Shown: piece by piece, positions 44,500-54,389 of the stretch
Position numbering within the stretch: position 1 is the first letter of the stretch
Layout of the letters: every line of letters starts with the position of its first letter
Assembly (NCBI RefSeq): GCF_023715445.1
Contig: NZ_JAMBOD010000001.1
Location: forward strand, 248,001-312,000
DNA length: 64,000 nucleotides
From: Fictibacillus nanhaiensis
GTDB taxonomy: Bacteria; Bacillota; Bacilli; Bacillales; Fictibacillaceae
Direction: 5' to 3'
Translations under genes and position numbers: made by a program
Notes under the pieces: model-generated
What the model was told of the DNA's origin: nothing
The model's database searches: none
Seen by the model: the letters and a program-made list of their open reading frames with translations, nothing else

Positions 44500-44796
44500 T
44501 TAACTGTTTTCTTCTTCTCCGTTATCCATAGCAATTACCTCTCCGCCAAGATGGAGAAATAAATTCGGCTCTTTCTCCCCGTTTCCAAGAATGGATTTTT
44601 TTAGACCGTCAATAAATTTTGATGTGACATCAATAAAATTCTGCTTTTCTCCTTCATTATCCAACTGACCCATGATATAAAGGTCATTTTCACCTTTATA
44701 CATGTAGGCAATGTACCCTACAGCTTTCCCGTTGGTGTCAACAATGTTTATGATTTCTCCTTGTGAATTGCAAAACTCTGGTTGTAAGAATATCAA
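44500..44796 (-). CDS. Unknown 98-residue protein upstream of comA
   Basis: A TTG at 44796 behind AAAGGAG opens a 98-residue acidic protein: LQPEFCNSQGEIINIVDTNG, VGYIAYMYKGENDLYIMGQL, then a helix FIDVTSKFIDGLKKSILGNG. The pattern of beta strands followed by one amphipathic helix suggests a small alpha/beta domain. I recognise no family. It is 32 bp upstream of comA on the same strand and presumably co-transcribed, so a role in sulfolactate synthesis or its control is possible. Confidence 0.6.
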   Translation of the reverse strand: MIFLQPEFCNSQGEIINIVDTNGKAVGYIAYMYKGENDLYIMGQLDNEGEKQNFIDVTSKFIDGLKKSILGNGEKEPNLFLHLGGEVIAMDNGEEENS

Positions 44797-45110
44797 AATT
44801 AAAAACTCCTTTCAGGAATGTAAACGTCCGTCGTATTAAAATCCTTAATAGTACTTATAGTGGCTATATAAAGCATAAAAAATACAAAACCAATGTAAGT
44901 GCCATATCACTCATGTATACTTCCCTTTCTTATCAATTTCTCCCCCCTTCTTCCATCACCCCGTGTATGTATACACCCTTTTCAATGATTAGGCATAGTA
45001 TCAATACTGTAATCCCCTGAAGTGAGCAACTTTATGTTCCAATCTTGATTCTCCCTTTTGGTAAAAGAAAACCGCACAAGATATTAAAAACAAAAGTAAG
45101 TGAGTTGGGA
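44797..45110. other. Divergent intergenic, about 310 bp
   Basis: This region carries the promoters of the comA pair (minus) and yitE (plus). The short inverted repeat GTGTA-TGTA-TACAC is at about 44963-44976. No gene was seen. Confidence 0.5.
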
Positions 45111-45878
45111 ATGATGAGTATAGATATGATAATAATGGGGTTTTTCGTTGGTTTTTTGGTAGGTTTAACAGGGGTAGGAGGAGCTGCTCTTTTGACTCCT
45201 ATTTTGATCGTTGCAGGAATTAATCCGTCAATTGCAGTAGGTACTGATCTCGTTTACAATTCGATTACTAAATTTTTTGGCGCCATTCAGCATTGGAGAC
45301 AAAAGACGATTAATTTCAAATTAGTGAAATACCTTGCTATTGGCAGTATTCCTAGTGCCGCTATAGCTATCGGCCTGCTGAATCACTTTAATGACAGTTT
45401 TCTAAATCAAGATCAAATCATAAAAAATGCACTCGGGTATGTTCTGATTTTAGTTTCCTTATCGATCATTGTTCGGATATTTTTCGATAATAAGTTAAGG
45501 CCAAACCGTATTCAATTAACACCAATTAAACAAAAAAAAGGACTTACTATTTTGATCGGTATATTATTTGGGTTTATTGTAGGGCTTACTTCCATTGGAT
45601 CTGGCTCTTTGTTTGCAGTCGCGATGCTTTACCTGTACCAATTAAAGGGCTCGGAGTTGGTTGGTACAGACATTGCACATGCATTTTTGTTAGTTACAGT
45701 GGCTGGCATGCTCTATTTATCCGCCGGCAATATCGATTATCCACTTGTAATAAACCTGCTGACAGGCTCGATACCTGGTGTAATAATTGGTAGTACTTTG
45801 TCTGCCAAAGTAAAGACAAAACCACTACGTGCCGCTGTCGCACTGGTAATTCTCTTCAGTGGTTTCAAACTTTTATAA
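45111..45878 (+). CDS. yitE: TauE/SafE-family transporter, YitE-like
   Basis: The 255-residue membrane protein has about eight hydrophobic segments and both TauE/SafE signatures: GFLVGLTGVGGAALLTPILI with GTDLVYNSITKFFGAIQHWR, and FGFIVGLTSIGSGSLFAVAM with GTDIAHAFLLVTVAGMLYLS. It starts at the ATG pair at 45111. It is the second such transporter in the window and is placed with comA/comB as in B. subtilis yitCDE, so sulfite or sulfolactate is the likely cargo. It is closed by a terminator. Confidence 0.83.
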   Translation: MMSIDMIIMGFFVGFLVGLTGVGGAALLTPILIVAGINPSIAVGTDLVYNSITKFFGAIQHWRQKTINFKLVKYLAIGSIPSAAIAIGLLNHFNDSFLNQDQIIKNALGYVLILVSLSIIVRIFFDNKLRPNRIQLTPIKQKKGLTILIGILFGFIVGLTSIGSGSLFAVAMLYLYQLKGSELVGTDIAHAFLLVTVAGMLYLSAGNIDYPLVINLLTGSIPGVIIGSTLSAKVKTKPLRAAVALVILFSGFKLL

Positions 45879-45891
45879 CCTGAAAATAAAG

Positions 45892-45927
45892 AAAAATCGA
45901 AGAGGTATCTATCCGCTTCGATTTTTT
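45892..45927 (+). terminator. Rho-independent terminator
   Basis: AAAAATCGAAG/CTTCGATTTTTT with a 13-base loop follows yitE. Confidence 0.88.
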
Positions 45928-46087
45928 GTTCCCCTAGCATTTTTTTATCTTGCCTTATTATTGGTCCGAATCTTATCTCTATTATGAAGCTTACAAGCTT
46001 ATGGTGGAACCTAAGGAATGTACCTTTAATATAATAAAAACCGAGAATAATTATCCAGTATTACTAATAAAAAAAGGAGGGATGAGT

Positions 46088-46813
46088 ATGACTGAATTTT
46101 CATACAAAAATCTTATGGATAAAGACTACGCAAGAATAAATAACACTCTCAGAGGAAGTGACTCATTAGATATTATTAAATGGGCATTTCAAACCTTTAA
46201 AAGTGAATTAGTCTATGCCTGCAGTTTTGGTGCAGAAGGGATTGTTCTCCTTGACCTAATAAGCAAAGTAAAGCCTGATGCAAACGTTATCTTTCTAGAT
46301 ACAAAAGTTCATTTCAAAGAAACGTATGAATTAATTGAACGTGTGAAACAAAAGTATCCCGCTCTCCGTATTGAATTGATTCAACCTTCACTTTCGCTTG
46401 ATGAGCAAACAGCTAAACACGGGGATGCATTATGGAAGATGAATCCGGATTTATGCTGCAATATTCGAAAAATCCAACCGCTCGGGAACGTATTATCTAG
46501 TAAAAAAGCTTGGATGACCGGTTTAAGAAAAGATCAATCACCGACTCGCGCAAACATGCAATTTATCAATAAAGATGATCGATTTTTATCAATTAAAATC
46601 TGTCCGCTTATTCATTGGAGTTGGGAAGAAGTATGGGACTATATCATGCTGCACCAATTACCATACAATTCTCTGCACAAACAAGGATACCCAAGCATTG
46701 GTTGCAAGCATTGTACACTGCCTGTTAATGATGGAAGTGATCTACGCTCAGGACGATGGACCGGGTTGATTAAAACCGAGTGCGGTTTGCACCTCAATTC
46801 ACCAAACAAATAA
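46088..46813 (+). CDS. yitB: APS/PAPS reductase, second copy (YitB-like)
   Basis: The 241-residue protein parallels CysH at 29633: [20 protein letters not shown], the cluster cysteines CC in PDLCCNIRK and C-x2-C in [16 protein letters not shown] and TECGLH are all present, so it should be active. The ATG at 46088 has AAGGAGGG at ideal spacing; an ATG at 46082 is too close. It starts a plus-strand operon with second copies of ATP sulfurylase and APS kinase, the B. subtilis yitB-yitA-yisZ set, directly beside the sulfolactate genes. Confidence 0.9.
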   Translation: MTEFSYKNLMDKDYARINNTLRGSDSLDIIKWAFQTFKSELVYACSFGAEGIVLLDLISKVKPDANVIFLDTKVHFKETYELIERVKQKYPALRIELIQPSLSLDEQTAKHGDALWKMNPDLCCNIRKIQPLGNVLSSKKAWMTGLRKDQSPTRANMQFINKDDRFLSIKICPLIHWSWEEVWDYIMLHQLPYNSLHKQGYPSIGCKHCTLPVNDGSDLRSGRWTGLIKTECGLHLNSPNK

Positions 46814-46827
46814 GGAGTGCTGTTATC

Positions 46828-47970
46828 ATGAATGAGCCTCATGGAGGGACATTGGTTAACCAGGTGAACACAGACTATGATTTTTCATCGATTGAAAACG
46901 AAATCGAGATGGACCTTTTCGCTTTATCCGATCTTGAATTAATTGCAATTGGTGCCTACAGTCCAATTACAGGCTTTCTTGGAGAAAAAGATTACCAATG
47001 TGTATTAAATGAAATGCGGTTATGTACTGGTCACGTATGGAGTATTCCAATAACGCTTCCTGTCTCAGAATGTAAAGCCTCTGCCCTAATCGAAGGCGAG
47101 AAAGTAAAACTTGTTCATGGAGGAACCGTATATGGAATATTGACAGTAGAAGAAAAATATCGTCCTAATAAACAAGTGGAGGCTGAGAAAGTATATCAAA
47201 CAACAGATCTCGCTCACCCTGGTGTGAAAAAACTCTGGCAACGGCCAGAAATTTACATTGCTGGACCCATTACACTTGTAAAACGCCCAACAAAGAAGGA
47301 ATTTATTGAATTTTACCACGATCCAGAAGAAACGAGGAAATCCTTTAAGATGCTGGGCTGGAATACAATTGTCGGCTTTCAAACACGGAATCCCGTTCAT
47401 CGTGCACATGAATACATTCAAAAATCAGCTCTGGAAATTGTTGATGGACTATTACTTAACCCTCTTGTCGGCGAAACAAAGGCAGATGACATTCCTGCTG
47501 ATATTCGGATGGAAAGCTACCAAGTCTTACTTAAGAATTATTATCCAAAGGAGCGAGTACTTCTTGTGGTGTTTCCTGCAGCAATGCGTTACGCAGGTCC
47601 AAGAGAAGCGGTCTTTCACGCCATAGTACGAAAAAATTATGGTTGTACACATTTTATAGTTGGCAGGGATCATGCTGGGGTTGGCAATTTCTATGGAACT
47701 TACGATTCTCAACTTATTTTTAATAATTTTACCAAAGAAGAATTAGGAATTATCCCGTTATTTTTTGAACACAGTTTTTTTTGCACGAAATGCGGAAATA
47801 TGGCTTCAACAAAAACATGCCCTCATAGTATCAATGACCAGGTAATTCTTTCTGGTACAAAAGTAAGGGAAATGCTGAGGAATGGAGAGGCACCACCTCC
47901 TGAGTTTAGTCGGCCTGAAGTCGCGGACGTGCTGATTAAAGGCATGAAATTGTCTTTACAAAATAAATAA
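46828..47970 (+). CDS. yitA: ATP sulfurylase, second copy (YitA-like)
   Basis: The 380-residue enzyme has all the active-site motifs: [43 protein letters not shown] and the cysteine cluster [17 protein letters not shown]. It is clearly paralogous to sat at 28411 and lacks that copy's hydrophilic tail. The start at 46828 follows AAGGAG, 14 bp after yitB, and yisZ follows 16 bp after its stop. Confidence 0.93.
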   Translation: MNEPHGGTLVNQVNTDYDFSSIENEIEMDLFALSDLELIAIGAYSPITGFLGEKDYQCVLNEMRLCTGHVWSIPITLPVSECKASALIEGEKVKLVHGGTVYGILTVEEKYRPNKQVEAEKVYQTTDLAHPGVKKLWQRPEIYIAGPITLVKRPTKKEFIEFYHDPEETRKSFKMLGWNTIVGFQTRNPVHRAHEYIQKSALEIVDGLLLNPLVGETKADDIPADIRMESYQVLLKNYYPKERVLLVVFPAAMRYAGPREAVFHAIVRKNYGCTHFIVGRDHAGVGNFYGTYDSQLIFNNFTKEELGIIPLFFEHSFFCTKCGNMASTKTCPHSINDQVILSGTKVREMLRNGEAPPPEFSRPEVADVLIKGMKLSLQNK

Positions 47971-47986
47971 AAAGGAGATAAAAATA

Positions 47987-48592
47987 GTGGGACCTCATAT
48001 AAACATTATTTGGCATCGTACTGCTGTGACGAAAGATGAAAGAAGAAAGTTAAACCGTCATAAAAGTGCAGTACTTTGGTTCACTGGTCTTTCTGGTGCA
48101 GGTAAATCTACGATAGCAAACGCTGTTGAAAAAAGCCTTTATGAGAAAGGTTTGAGGACTTATTTATTGGATGGAGACAATATTCGCCATGGTATCAATC
48201 AAGATCTTGGCTTTAGTCCGGGAGATCGAAAAGAAAATATTCGGAGAATCGGAGAAATCTCAAAACTCTTTGTAGACGCAGGCATGATTGTAATTACAGC
48301 TTTTATCTCCCCTTTTCGTCAAGATCGAAAAATTGCTAGAAGTCTTCTCGAAGGAGAAGAATTTATTGAAGTATATATAAAATGTTCCCTTGATGAGTGC
48401 GAAAAGCGCGATCCAAAAGGACTTTATAAAAAAGCGAAAGCTGGGGAAATTCCTGGTTTCACAGGTATATCATCTCCATATGAAGAACCCGATAAGCCGG
48501 AAATAATCATCGAATCCGATAAACAGTCAATAAAAGAATCCGTTGACCAGATAGTAAATTACTTGGTGGAAAAAGGTTATATTCCAGATTAA
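47987..48592 (+). CDS. yisZ: APS kinase, second copy (YisZ-like)
   Basis: The 201-residue kinase keeps Walker [17 protein letters not shown], the substrate segment [16 protein letters not shown] and [18 protein letters not shown]. The start is GTG at 47987 behind AAGGAGA. It is the last gene of the three-gene set and parallels cysC at 27846. Carrying APS kinase twice alongside cluster-type reductases suggests that PAPS as well as APS is used. Confidence 0.93.
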   Translation: MGPHINIIWHRTAVTKDERRKLNRHKSAVLWFTGLSGAGKSTIANAVEKSLYEKGLRTYLLDGDNIRHGINQDLGFSPGDRKENIRRIGEISKLFVDAGMIVITAFISPFRQDRKIARSLLEGEEFIEVYIKCSLDECEKRDPKGLYKKAKAGEIPGFTGISSPYEEPDKPEIIIESDKQSIKESVDQIVNYLVEKGYIPD

Positions 48593-48718
48593 ATCCCCAT
48601 CTCCCCTGATGTTATCAATTAAGCTGACATGTCCGATTTGAATCTTAACAAAAACAGAGATCAAAAAGAATTTAACCCGTGTTCGTAAACAATTTAATTA
48701 ACATTCTAGGGTAAAAGA

Positions 48719-48748
48719 AAACCCCTAACACCAGGGTGTCAGGGGTTT
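48719..48748. terminator. Hairpin terminator
   Basis: AAACCCCTAACACC/GGTGTCAGGGGTTT forms a near-perfect 14-bp stem between yisZ and the DUF1697 gene; the minus strand has a T-rich tract after it. Confidence 0.75.
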
Positions 48749-48823
48749 GTAAGTTTTAATACATGCTCATATACTGTTCGCTTAATCATTTTTATTTCTT
48801 TTCTTATTGAACTTAACTTTAAC

Positions 48824-49309
48824 TTAATTAAAAAAGGTGCCTCCCATGACAGCTAACTTAGAATGCCGAATGCTTTGTCTTAAATATAAAAAAAGATCTT
48901 TATCATTTAGATAAAACACGTTTACACCACCATCATAATTCTCCAACTGTTGAACCTTTTCTGATGGAGGAGCTTCAGATAAAAATGACACATGCAGGCT
49001 TTCTCCTTCTTTAAAACCATTTGGATCATATGGACAATTATTGATGATTTGTTGAAAGTCGTCTAAGGTCCTCAATACTACAGTTACAATAAATCCAAAT
49101 ACAACTTCAATCTCTTTCTCAATTTGTCTTCCGATTTCTTCAGCATTCTTGTTGGATTGAAATATGATGCTTCCACTCTGTATGTACGTAGTTACACTTT
49201 CGTATCCCAAACTCTCACACATTTGCCTCAGTTCATCCATCTTAATCTTATTGTGGCCGCCAATGTTAATCTCTCTTAACAAAGCTATATAAGTTTTAAT
49301 TGTTGTCAC
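48824..49309 (-). CDS. DUF1697 family protein, C-terminally shortened
   Basis: The product (YIALLREINIGGHNKIKMDE, LGYESVTTYIQSGSIIFQSN) is a DUF1697 protein. At 161 residues it is about twenty shorter than usual: after RHSKLAV the family continues but here MGGTFFN and a stop follow. The start is also unusual: AGAGGTG precedes an ATT eight bases later, where the family has its ATG, while the only standard start is a GTG inside that ribosome binding site. It may be a decaying gene. Function of DUF1697 is unknown. Confidence 0.7.
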   Translation of the reverse strand: MTTIKTYIALLREINIGGHNKIKMDELRQMCESLGYESVTTYIQSGSIIFQSNKNAEEIGRQIEKEIEVVFGFIVTVVLRTLDDFQQIINNCPYDPNGFKEGESLHVSFLSEAPPSEKVQQLENYDGGVNVFYLNDKDLFLYLRQSIRHSKLAVMGGTFFN

Positions 49310-49354
49310 CTCTTTAGGTTTTTATTGTAAGTTTACGGTATCATCTTTTTGCAT

Positions 49355-49382
49355 TAAAAAAGAGACTTAAAAACAAGTCTCT
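49355..49382 (-). terminator. Terminator of msrA
   Basis: AGAGACTT/AAGTCTCT with a 6-base loop is followed on the minus strand by six T residues. Confidence 0.85.
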
Positions 49383-49419
49383 ATTTATGAGTTAACATAA
49401 TATAATTATCGTAAATAAA

Positions 49420-49953
49420 TTATCTATCTTTCCAGTTTTCGTTTATAAACTTGTCTCTACCCGAAGTCACACGTTCTTCTTTATAAGCTTTCGGATTCTT
49501 TTTATAGAAATCCTGGTGATACTCTTCCGCCATATAAAAATCACTTGCTGGCAAGATCTCTGTTACGATCGGTTTGTTAAAACGGCCACTCTCTTCTACC
49601 TTCTGACGTGATTTTTCAGCTAATTCCTTTTGTTCCTCAGTATGATAAAAGATGGCTGTGCGGTACTGGCTCCCTCTGTCGATAAACTGTCCCTCATCAT
49701 CTGTCGGATCAATTTGCGGCCAATATAAATCTAATAACTTTTGATACGGGAAAACATCAGGATCATACGTAATCTGAACCGCTTCACGGTGTCCTGTTTC
49801 ACCCGTTTTGATTTGTTCGTAAGTTGGATTCTCTACATGTCCACCTGTGTAACCAGATACGATGCCGTGAATGCCAGGCAGCTCATCAAATGGTTTAACC
49901 ATACACCAAAAACAACCGCCAGCAAATGTTGCAACTTCTTTCTTGCTCAACAT
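49420..49953 (-). CDS. msrA: Peptide methionine (S)-S-oxide reductase
   Basis: The 177-residue enzyme reduces the S-epimer of methionine sulfoxide. The catalytic motif GGCFWC is at about residues 13-18, followed by GYTGGHVENPTYEQI, GHREAVQITYDP and YHQDFYKKNP. The start at 49953 (ATGTTGAGC) follows GGAGGA; an upstream in-frame ATG overlaps that site. It is divergent from sqhC and ends before a good terminator. No msrB is adjacent. Confidence 0.94.
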   Translation of the reverse strand: MLSKKEVATFAGGCFWCMVKPFDELPGIHGIVSGYTGGHVENPTYEQIKTGETGHREAVQITYDPDVFPYQKLLDLYWPQIDPTDDEGQFIDRGSQYRTAIFYHTEEQKELAEKSRQKVEESGRFNKPIVTEILPASDFYMAEEYHQDFYKKNPKAYKEERVTSGRDKFINENWKDR

Positions 49954-50099
49954 ACATTCCTCCAATGACAAAAACTTTACTGTTACAGAGATTTTAACGT
50001 TATTTTATTAAAAATAACAGCGATTCACCTTCCCTGTTCATAGGATAACCATTTATCTTCATACACTGTAATCACTATGGATAAAGTGCGGTGATCGAT

Positions 50100-51932
50100 A
50101 TGGACATGCGGAAACTTGGAAACGAAATCAATAGACGGTGCAATGAACTGCTCTCCCTGCAAAAACCGGATGGAACATGGCGTTTTTGCTTTGAAAACTC
50201 ACTGATTACGGATGCGTATATGCTCATACTATTAAGGACCATAGAATATAGAAACGAAAAGCTGATTAAGCAATTTACGGAACGCATCCTTTCACAACAA
50301 TCAGAAGACGGACTGTGGCGTGTTTATCCTGACGAGGAACCTGCTAACCTTTCAGCAACGATACAAGCGTATACTGCTCTTCTCTATTCCCAATATTTTA
50401 AACCAAATGATGAAAGGCTTAAATCAGCGAAACCATTTATTATAAAAAATGGCGGATTAAAAGAAGCGGATCTTATTAATAAGGTCTTTCTTGCGATGAA
50501 CGGATTGTACGAGTGGCCTGATGTTCCAATAGATCCCGCTATCCTTTTTTCACTGCCACTAACTGCACCCATAAACCAATATGATATCAGCAGCTATGCA
50601 AGAGCACATTTTGCCCCTGTATTATTAATGTTAAATGACAAGAGAAAGCTAACTTCAAAATACACGCCAGATATCAGTTACTTTCACATCGATGGAGAAG
50701 ATGGTTCACAGTTAGATGACTGGGTGAACCTATTTTCCATCTTAAACATTAGGGATTCCTATCTTCATACAAAGAAAGAAAATATATTATCTTATATCAA
50801 AAAACACACTGAACCCGACGGTACGCTGTTAAGCTACAGCTTGACGACCATCTATATGATCTATGGTCTTCTTACATCAGGGTATGATCGTCATTCAACC
50901 GTTATCCAAAATGCGTTAAATGGCTTGATAAAAATGTTTTGTGATGTCGATGGAACACTGCATCTGCAGAATTCCCCTTCCACCACTTGGGACACATCCC
51001 TTATTTTATATACGTTGCTTGAAGCAGGAGTACCAATCAATAATCCCTCTATTGTAAAAGGAGCACAGTTTCTATTAACACAGCAACATACAAGATACGG
51101 AGATTGGTCTGTTCATAATCCACATGTTGCACCTGGCGGCTGGGGATTCTCAGCAGGCAACACCATCCACCCAGATATTGATGATACACAAGCAGCCCTT
51201 CGAACAATGGCACATCTCTATCACTCTCATTCTCTCTATCAATCAAGTTATGAACGCGGACTTTCCTGGCTTCTATCCATGCAGAACGATGATGGCGGAT
51301 GGGCTGCTTTTGAGAAAAACACGAATCGTTACTTGATTGGCAGTCTCCCCATAAAACATGCGAAAGATGCCTTGATTGATCCATCAACTCCTGACTTAAC
51401 AGGAAGAACGTTAGAGTTCCTAGGTAAGTTTCACGGGCTGAAGCAGGATCATCCTTCTGTAAAAAAAGGAGTGAACTGGCTATGGGCGAATCAGGAGCAA
51501 GATGGTTCTTGGTATGGCCGCTGGGGTGTATGTTATTTGTATGGAACATGGGCAGCAGTTACAGGATTGATGGCATGTGGGGTTAATCCTCAGAACAAAA
51601 GAATCCAAAAAGCAAAACAGTGGTTATTAAGTGTGCAAAATGAAGATGGCGGTTGGGGAGAATCATGTGAGAGTGACAAAAAGAGAAGATTTATAGGGTT
51701 GAAGGAAACTACTCCTTCTCAAACAGCGTGGGCATTAAATACACTGAACACTATTTCTGATCAGCCAACACCTAAAATGGAACGAGCAGCTGAATGGCTG
51801 ATGAACGATAAAAAAACCAACTACCCAACCGGAGCCGGTCTGCCTGGATCGTTTTATATTCGTTATCATAGTTATGATTATATTTGGCCGTTGTTGGGGC
51901 TAATTCAGTATTACAAGAAATTAGTATTATAA
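50100..51932 (+). CDS. sqhC: Sporulenol synthase/squalene-hopene cyclase family
   Basis: The 610-residue class II terpene cyclase has the catalytic acid motif in HPDIDDTQAALR (about residues 358-362, DxDDT form) and repeated QW motifs: QKPDGTWRF, QSEDGLWRV, QNDDGGWAAF, QEQDGSWYGRWG and QNEDGGWGES. Its length and spore-former setting fit SqhC, which cyclises tetraprenyl-beta-curcumene to sporulenol, a spore lipid; true hopene synthesis cannot be excluded. ATG 50100 is taken as start with GGTGAT before it; a GTG at 50091 is the alternative. Confidence 0.88.
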   Translation: MDMRKLGNEINRRCNELLSLQKPDGTWRFCFENSLITDAYMLILLRTIEYRNEKLIKQFTERILSQQSEDGLWRVYPDEEPANLSATIQAYTALLYSQYFKPNDERLKSAKPFIIKNGGLKEADLINKVFLAMNGLYEWPDVPIDPAILFSLPLTAPINQYDISSYARAHFAPVLLMLNDKRKLTSKYTPDISYFHIDGEDGSQLDDWVNLFSILNIRDSYLHTKKENILSYIKKHTEPDGTLLSYSLTTIYMIYGLLTSGYDRHSTVIQNALNGLIKMFCDVDGTLHLQNSPSTTWDTSLILYTLLEAGVPINNPSIVKGAQFLLTQQHTRYGDWSVHNPHVAPGGWGFSAGNTIHPDIDDTQAALRTMAHLYHSHSLYQSSYERGLSWLLSMQNDDGGWAAFEKNTNRYLIGSLPIKHAKDALIDPSTPDLTGRTLEFLGKFHGLKQDHPSVKKGVNWLWANQEQDGSWYGRWGVCYLYGTWAAVTGLMACGVNPQNKRIQKAKQWLLSVQNEDGGWGESCESDKKRRFIGLKETTPSQTAWALNTLNTISDQPTPKMERAAEWLMNDKKTNYPTGAGLPGSFYIRYHSYDYIWPLLGLIQYYKKLVL

Positions 51933-52346
51933 AATGGGTGACTTTTATCCTGTCAATCTTATAACTCAAATCAATCTTGTTAAACGAAGTTAGATAAGTC
52001 CATTAGTGTAAATAGTTCTCTTGTATTATCATGTCCCTAGGATGAACTTGAGTTCTAAACATATACCACGTGTTTTTTAAGCAAAAATATGTGCTAGAAC
52101 CCTTTAAAATCAATATTTTTAAAATTTATGTTTGTATTAAAATATATCAATGTTGATACTTTCTTGGGTAAAATGTGGGTGGTTTGGTGGGTGGAATTGT
52201 AACTGAAATTACAGATCATACTTATTCAACCATCGCACCCGTTTGTGGAATAACTCATCATAAGATTCCACCCTTTAATTTAAAAATAGTAATAGCTTGA
52301 TTTTCTTTTTATGTAAAGATACCTAAAAATAAAATAAGTATCTCTA
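51933..52346. other. Intergenic, about 410 bp
   Basis: It holds one repeat copy (52233-52273) and the left CTCTA target duplication of the IS21 element. No gene was seen. Confidence 0.6.
52233..52273 (+). repeat. Interspersed gcacccg/tggaataactcatta repeat
   Basis: The copy reads gcacccgtttgtggaataac, tcatcataagattccaccc. Confidence 0.75.
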
Positions 52347-52404
52347 TGTTAAAGCCGATGTTAAAATCACCAATATAGCCGAATAAAAATCCCCATCTAA
52401 AATA

Positions 52405-52434
52405 GAACCATAGGTTTGAGAGGAGCTATGGTTC
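52405..52434 (+). promoter_or_regulatory. Hairpin ahead of istA
   Basis: GAACCATAG/CTATGGTTC flanks a 12-base loop 25 bases before the istA start. It could limit read-through translation from outside promoters. Confidence 0.5.
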
Positions 52435-52458
52435 ATGATTACCAGAGGGGATTTTTTT

Positions 52459-53637
52459 ATGATCAAAGATATGTTTAAAAGAGGAATGTCTATTTCATCA
52501 ATTGCTAGAGAACTAGAGCTTGATCGTGGAACAGTGAGGAAGTACGTAAACGCCTCTGCAGCTCCTTCGAAGCAAAAACGCAAAAAGTCAAAAAGCAAAC
52601 TAGATCCTTATAAAGAGTATCTTCATCAAAGAATGTTGGAGGATGGTGTTTATAATGGTGAACGTTTATTAGACGAAATTAGACAGTTAGGATATACCGG
52701 CGGAAAGACTATTTTGAAGGACTACATAAAACCCTTTAGAGATAAGGAGAGAAAAAAGTATTCGGTACGTTATGAAACGTTACCAGGTGAACAAATGCAA
52801 GTGGACTGGAAAGAGATTGGGGAAATCATTCTCGGTGGTGAACGAATTAAGCTGTCCATGTTTGTCGCAACACTAGGCTATTCCAGAATGAAATATGCGG
52901 AGTTTACAATATCACAAGATCAAGAGCATGTCCTACAGTGTTTGATGAATAGCTTTAAATATTTCGGCGGTGTTCCTCAGAAAGTGCTGTTTGATAATAT
53001 GCGCACAGTAACAGATGGACGAGACCAAGGACTTGTGAAATGGAATGCTAGGTTTGCCGAGTTCGCAGCTTACTACGATTTTATTCCAAAAGCTTGTAGG
53101 CCCTATCGGGCTAAAACGAAAGGAAAGGTGGAACGAGCCATTCAGTATATAACGAACAATTTTTATGTCGGAACCACTTTTGATTCAATCGAAGATTTAA
53201 ATTGTCAGGTAGAACGTTGGTTAGACCGGATTGGCAATCGTAAAAAGAATGATACAACCGCGATTTCACCACAAGAGCGTTGGTCTGAAGAAAAGCTGGG
53301 TTCTCTTCAAAAGCTTGATTATGATACAAGTTATCGTGTTTATCGGAAAACACATTTTGATAGTACATTGTCTTATAAAGGTCATAAATGGCTGCTTCCA
53401 AAAGAATTTGCAGTAAAAGAAATTCTAGTGAAAGAATCGCTATCAGGAGTGATGCGTTTTTATTATCAAGGAGAAGAAATTACGGCCATACAAACATCTG
53501 CATCTGTTATTTCTTTAGCAGACCAAATAAAAAAGAAACAGAGTGCCGTGGTTGCCGCCCCGCATTCTGTTCCCACAATACCGGTTAACACTCGTTCTCT
53601 TTCCGTTTATGACGACCTCGTGAGAGGTGAATCATGA
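52459..53637 (+). CDS. istA: IS21-family transposase IstA
   Basis: The 392-residue protein has an N-terminal helix-turn-helix (MSISSIARELELDRGTVRKY) and an rve integrase core with the first catalytic Asp in EQMQVDWKEIGE, the second in VLFDNMRTV and the Glu in KAKTKGKVERAIQYITNNF. It binds the IS ends and catalyses strand transfer. The ATG at 52459 follows AGAGGGGA. It overlaps istB by 4 bp (ATGA), typical coupling. Confidence 0.94.
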   Translation: MIKDMFKRGMSISSIARELELDRGTVRKYVNASAAPSKQKRKKSKSKLDPYKEYLHQRMLEDGVYNGERLLDEIRQLGYTGGKTILKDYIKPFRDKERKKYSVRYETLPGEQMQVDWKEIGEIILGGERIKLSMFVATLGYSRMKYAEFTISQDQEHVLQCLMNSFKYFGGVPQKVLFDNMRTVTDGRDQGLVKWNARFAEFAAYYDFIPKACRPYRAKTKGKVERAIQYITNNFYVGTTFDSIEDLNCQVERWLDRIGNRKKNDTTAISPQERWSEEKLGSLQKLDYDTSYRVYRKTHFDSTLSYKGHKWLLPKEFAVKEILVKESLSGVMRFYYQGEEITAIQTSASVISLADQIKKKQSAVVAAPHSVPTIPVNTRSLSVYDDLVRGES

Positions 53638-54389
53638 ACGAAAACATGAATGAGTATTGCCGAAAGCTTAACTTGTCTGTCATCGCTGAACAATGGTCAG
53701 CGATTGCCGATCAAGCAGCTAAAAATAATGTACCATATTCTTCGTTTCTCTTCAGCCTTTTAGAGGCAGAAGTCATTGAAAGACATCAAAGAACAACTAA
53801 AACACTTATTAAGCTTTCGAAACTTCCGTTCCGAAAAACACTAGATGAATTTGATTTTACGGTTCAGCCCTCTATTGATGAACGGCGAGTAAAGGAATTA
53901 ATGACTTTGTCTTTCTTAAAGAACCATGAGAATCCTATCTTCTTAGGCCCACCCGGAATTGGAAAAACACATCTAGCCGTTTCAATCGGGCTACATGCGA
54001 TTTCTCATGGATACAAAACATATTTTATTTCAGCTCATGATCTTGTATCTCAATTGAGGAAAGCAGACCTTGATCAAAAGCTAGAAAAGAAGCTTCGGTC
54101 TTTTGTAAAACCAAGCCTGCTAATTATTGACGAGATGGGTTATATGAAACTTGATAATCAAAGTGCTCATTACTTGTTTCAAGTGATTGCACGGCGTTAC
54201 GAAAGAGGATCAATAATTCTTACATCCAACAAATCATTTGGTGAATGGGGGGATATCATCGGGGACCCAGTTATTGCGACTGCCATGTTAGATCGACTCT
54301 TACATCACTCACGCATATTTAACTTAAACGGAGAAAGTTACCGGATGAAAGAAAAGAAGTTACAGAAAGAAAAACAGAAGGGTTCGTAA
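53634..54389 (+). CDS. istB: IS21-family helper ATPase IstB
   Basis: The 251-residue AAA+ ATPase has Walker A FLGPPGIGKTHLAVSIG (about residue 103-119), Walker B LLIIDEMGY and the sensor segment IILTSNKSFGEWGD. It assembles on DNA to select targets and activate IstA. It is full length with no disruption. Confidence 0.94.
   Translation: MNENMNEYCRKLNLSVIAEQWSAIADQAAKNNVPYSSFLFSLLEAEVIERHQRTTKTLIKLSKLPFRKTLDEFDFTVQPSIDERRVKELMTLSFLKNHENPIFLGPPGIGKTHLAVSIGLHAISHGYKTYFISAHDLVSQLRKADLDQKLEKKLRSFVKPSLLIIDEMGYMKLDNQSAHYLFQVIARRYERGSIILTSNKSFGEWGDIIGDPVIATAMLDRLLHHSRIFNLNGESYRMKEKKLQKEKQKGS

Noticed and set aside
46088-48592. Assembly duplication of cysH-sat-cysC
   Set aside because: The two sets differ clearly in sequence, gene length, start codons and spacing, and match two separate loci known in B. 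subtilis.
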